In this document: positions 14,334 to 14,515 of the stretch, piece after piece
Position numbering within the stretch: position 1 is the first letter of the stretch
Layout of the letters: the number at the start of each line of letters is the position of its first letter
NCBI GenBank assembly: GCA_964597535.1
Contig: CAZQYB010000061.1
Span: 1 to 14,515 of the forward strand
Length of the DNA stretch: 14,515 bases
Source of the DNA: CAZQYB01 sp964597535
GTDB lineage: Bacteria; Planctomycetota; Phycisphaerae; Sedimentisphaerales; Anaerobacaceae
Direction of reading: 5' to 3'
Translations under genes and position numbers: made by a program
Notes under the pieces: generated by a model
Databases searched by the model: none
The model's input: the letters and a program-made list of their open reading frames with translations, nothing else
Told to the model about the DNA's origin: nothing

Positions 14334-14361
14334 GAGTCCGGAATCGAGAATCGAGATTCAA
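14334..14361. repeat. Four tandem heptanucleotide repeats at the end of the sugar permease gene
   Basis: GAGTCCG, GAATCGA, GAATCGA and GATTCAA follow one another without a gap (plus strand). The middle two are identical. The last copy covers the stop codon of the permease gene (14358-14360), the others the bases just after it. Same unit length as the array at 10467-10494 but a different sequence. Confidence 0.6.
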
Positions 14362-14515
14362 GACCCCGTTCGCCCGGCTTCAGCTTTCGAGCGAGCCAAC
14401 TGGTCCACTGCAACCGCCGCGATTATAATCGCACCTATCACTATCAGTTGAACATTTGTTGATATGCCCAGCAGCGTGCATCCATTTCGCAAAAAACTTA
14501 TCAACAGCGTCCCTA
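14358..14515 (-). CDS. Ribose-type (RbsC family) ABC transporter permease, C-terminal fragment
   Basis: Partial gene entering from the right edge; only the last 51 codons and the TGA stop are present. The visible end reads NGCTLLGISTNVQLIVIGA (about 10-28 of the fragment), then IIIAAVAVDQLARSK, with one hydrophobic membrane helix and a short basic tail. This matches the end of the BPD_transp_2/RbsC permeases, which usually read NGLNLLGVSPFWQ, then GxIIxxAVxxDxxRRR. It would import ribose, xylose or a similar monosaccharide with an ATPase and a binding protein encoded outside the window. The exact sugar cannot be told from this fragment. Confidence 0.8.
   Translation of the reverse strand, partial: GTLLISFLRNGCTLLGISTNVQLIVIGAIIIAAVAVDQLARSKAEAGRTGS

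Noticed and set aside
14300..14340. tRNA-like GGTTCAA loop
   Set aside because: No acceptor, D or anticodon stems can be built around it.

Overview
The window looks like part of a planctomycete chromosome, most likely from the Phycisphaerae/Sedimentisphaerales side. This is inferred from three things: a secreted beta-helix protein whose C-terminal domain (WITCSIELPED, then GVFEGADVIRV) is of a kind I know from planctomycete surface proteins; duplicated GspE/PilB ATPases beside PilT; and the mid-GC coding style. A run of 10 Ns at 10867-10876 shows that it is a draft or metagenome scaffold. No phage, insertion sequence, CRISPR, tRNA or rRNA was found.

Layout, mostly on the minus strand and read right to left. 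At the right edge is the C-terminal end of an RbsC-type sugar ABC permease (14358-14515), followed by a secreted right-handed beta-helix protein (12761-14149). Two plus-strand genes are then interleaved with a minus-strand one: a D-amino acid aminotransferase (11866-12696), rplU for ribosomal protein L21 (11352-11681, minus) and a precorrin-2 dehydrogenase interrupted by the Ns (10651-11313). A minus-strand run follows: fumarase beta subunit, a divergent YchF, a large secreted (alpha/alpha)-barrel-like lipoprotein, a zinc sorbitol-type dehydrogenase and cinA. At the left is a type IV pilus ATPase block: PilB-like ATPase, PilT, a terminator, a 0.4 kb gene-free stretch, then a second PilB/GspE-like ATPase that runs off the left edge.

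How the genes relate. The pilus block is the only obvious functional cluster: a PilB-like extension ATPase with a canonical 24-5-24 MshEN (cyclic di-GMP-binding) motif, co-transcribed with the PilT retraction ATPase from a near-consensus promoter that overlaps the cinA stop codon. The second PilB/GspE-like ATPase has its own promoter and a stretched MshEN spacer. The lipoprotein, the dehydrogenase and the RbsC fragment would all fit uptake and use of plant- or algae-derived sugars, but they are not one operon. The other genes are housekeeping. Several lack their usual partner next door: the fumarase beta subunit has no alpha subunit, and rplU has no rpmA.

I see no convincing unknown multi-gene system. 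The points most worth a second look are the two MshEN architectures, the GC-rich hairpin at the predicted 5' end of the rplU message, two families of heptanucleotide tandem repeats, the divergent YchF and the possibly leaderless precorrin-2 dehydrogenase gene.
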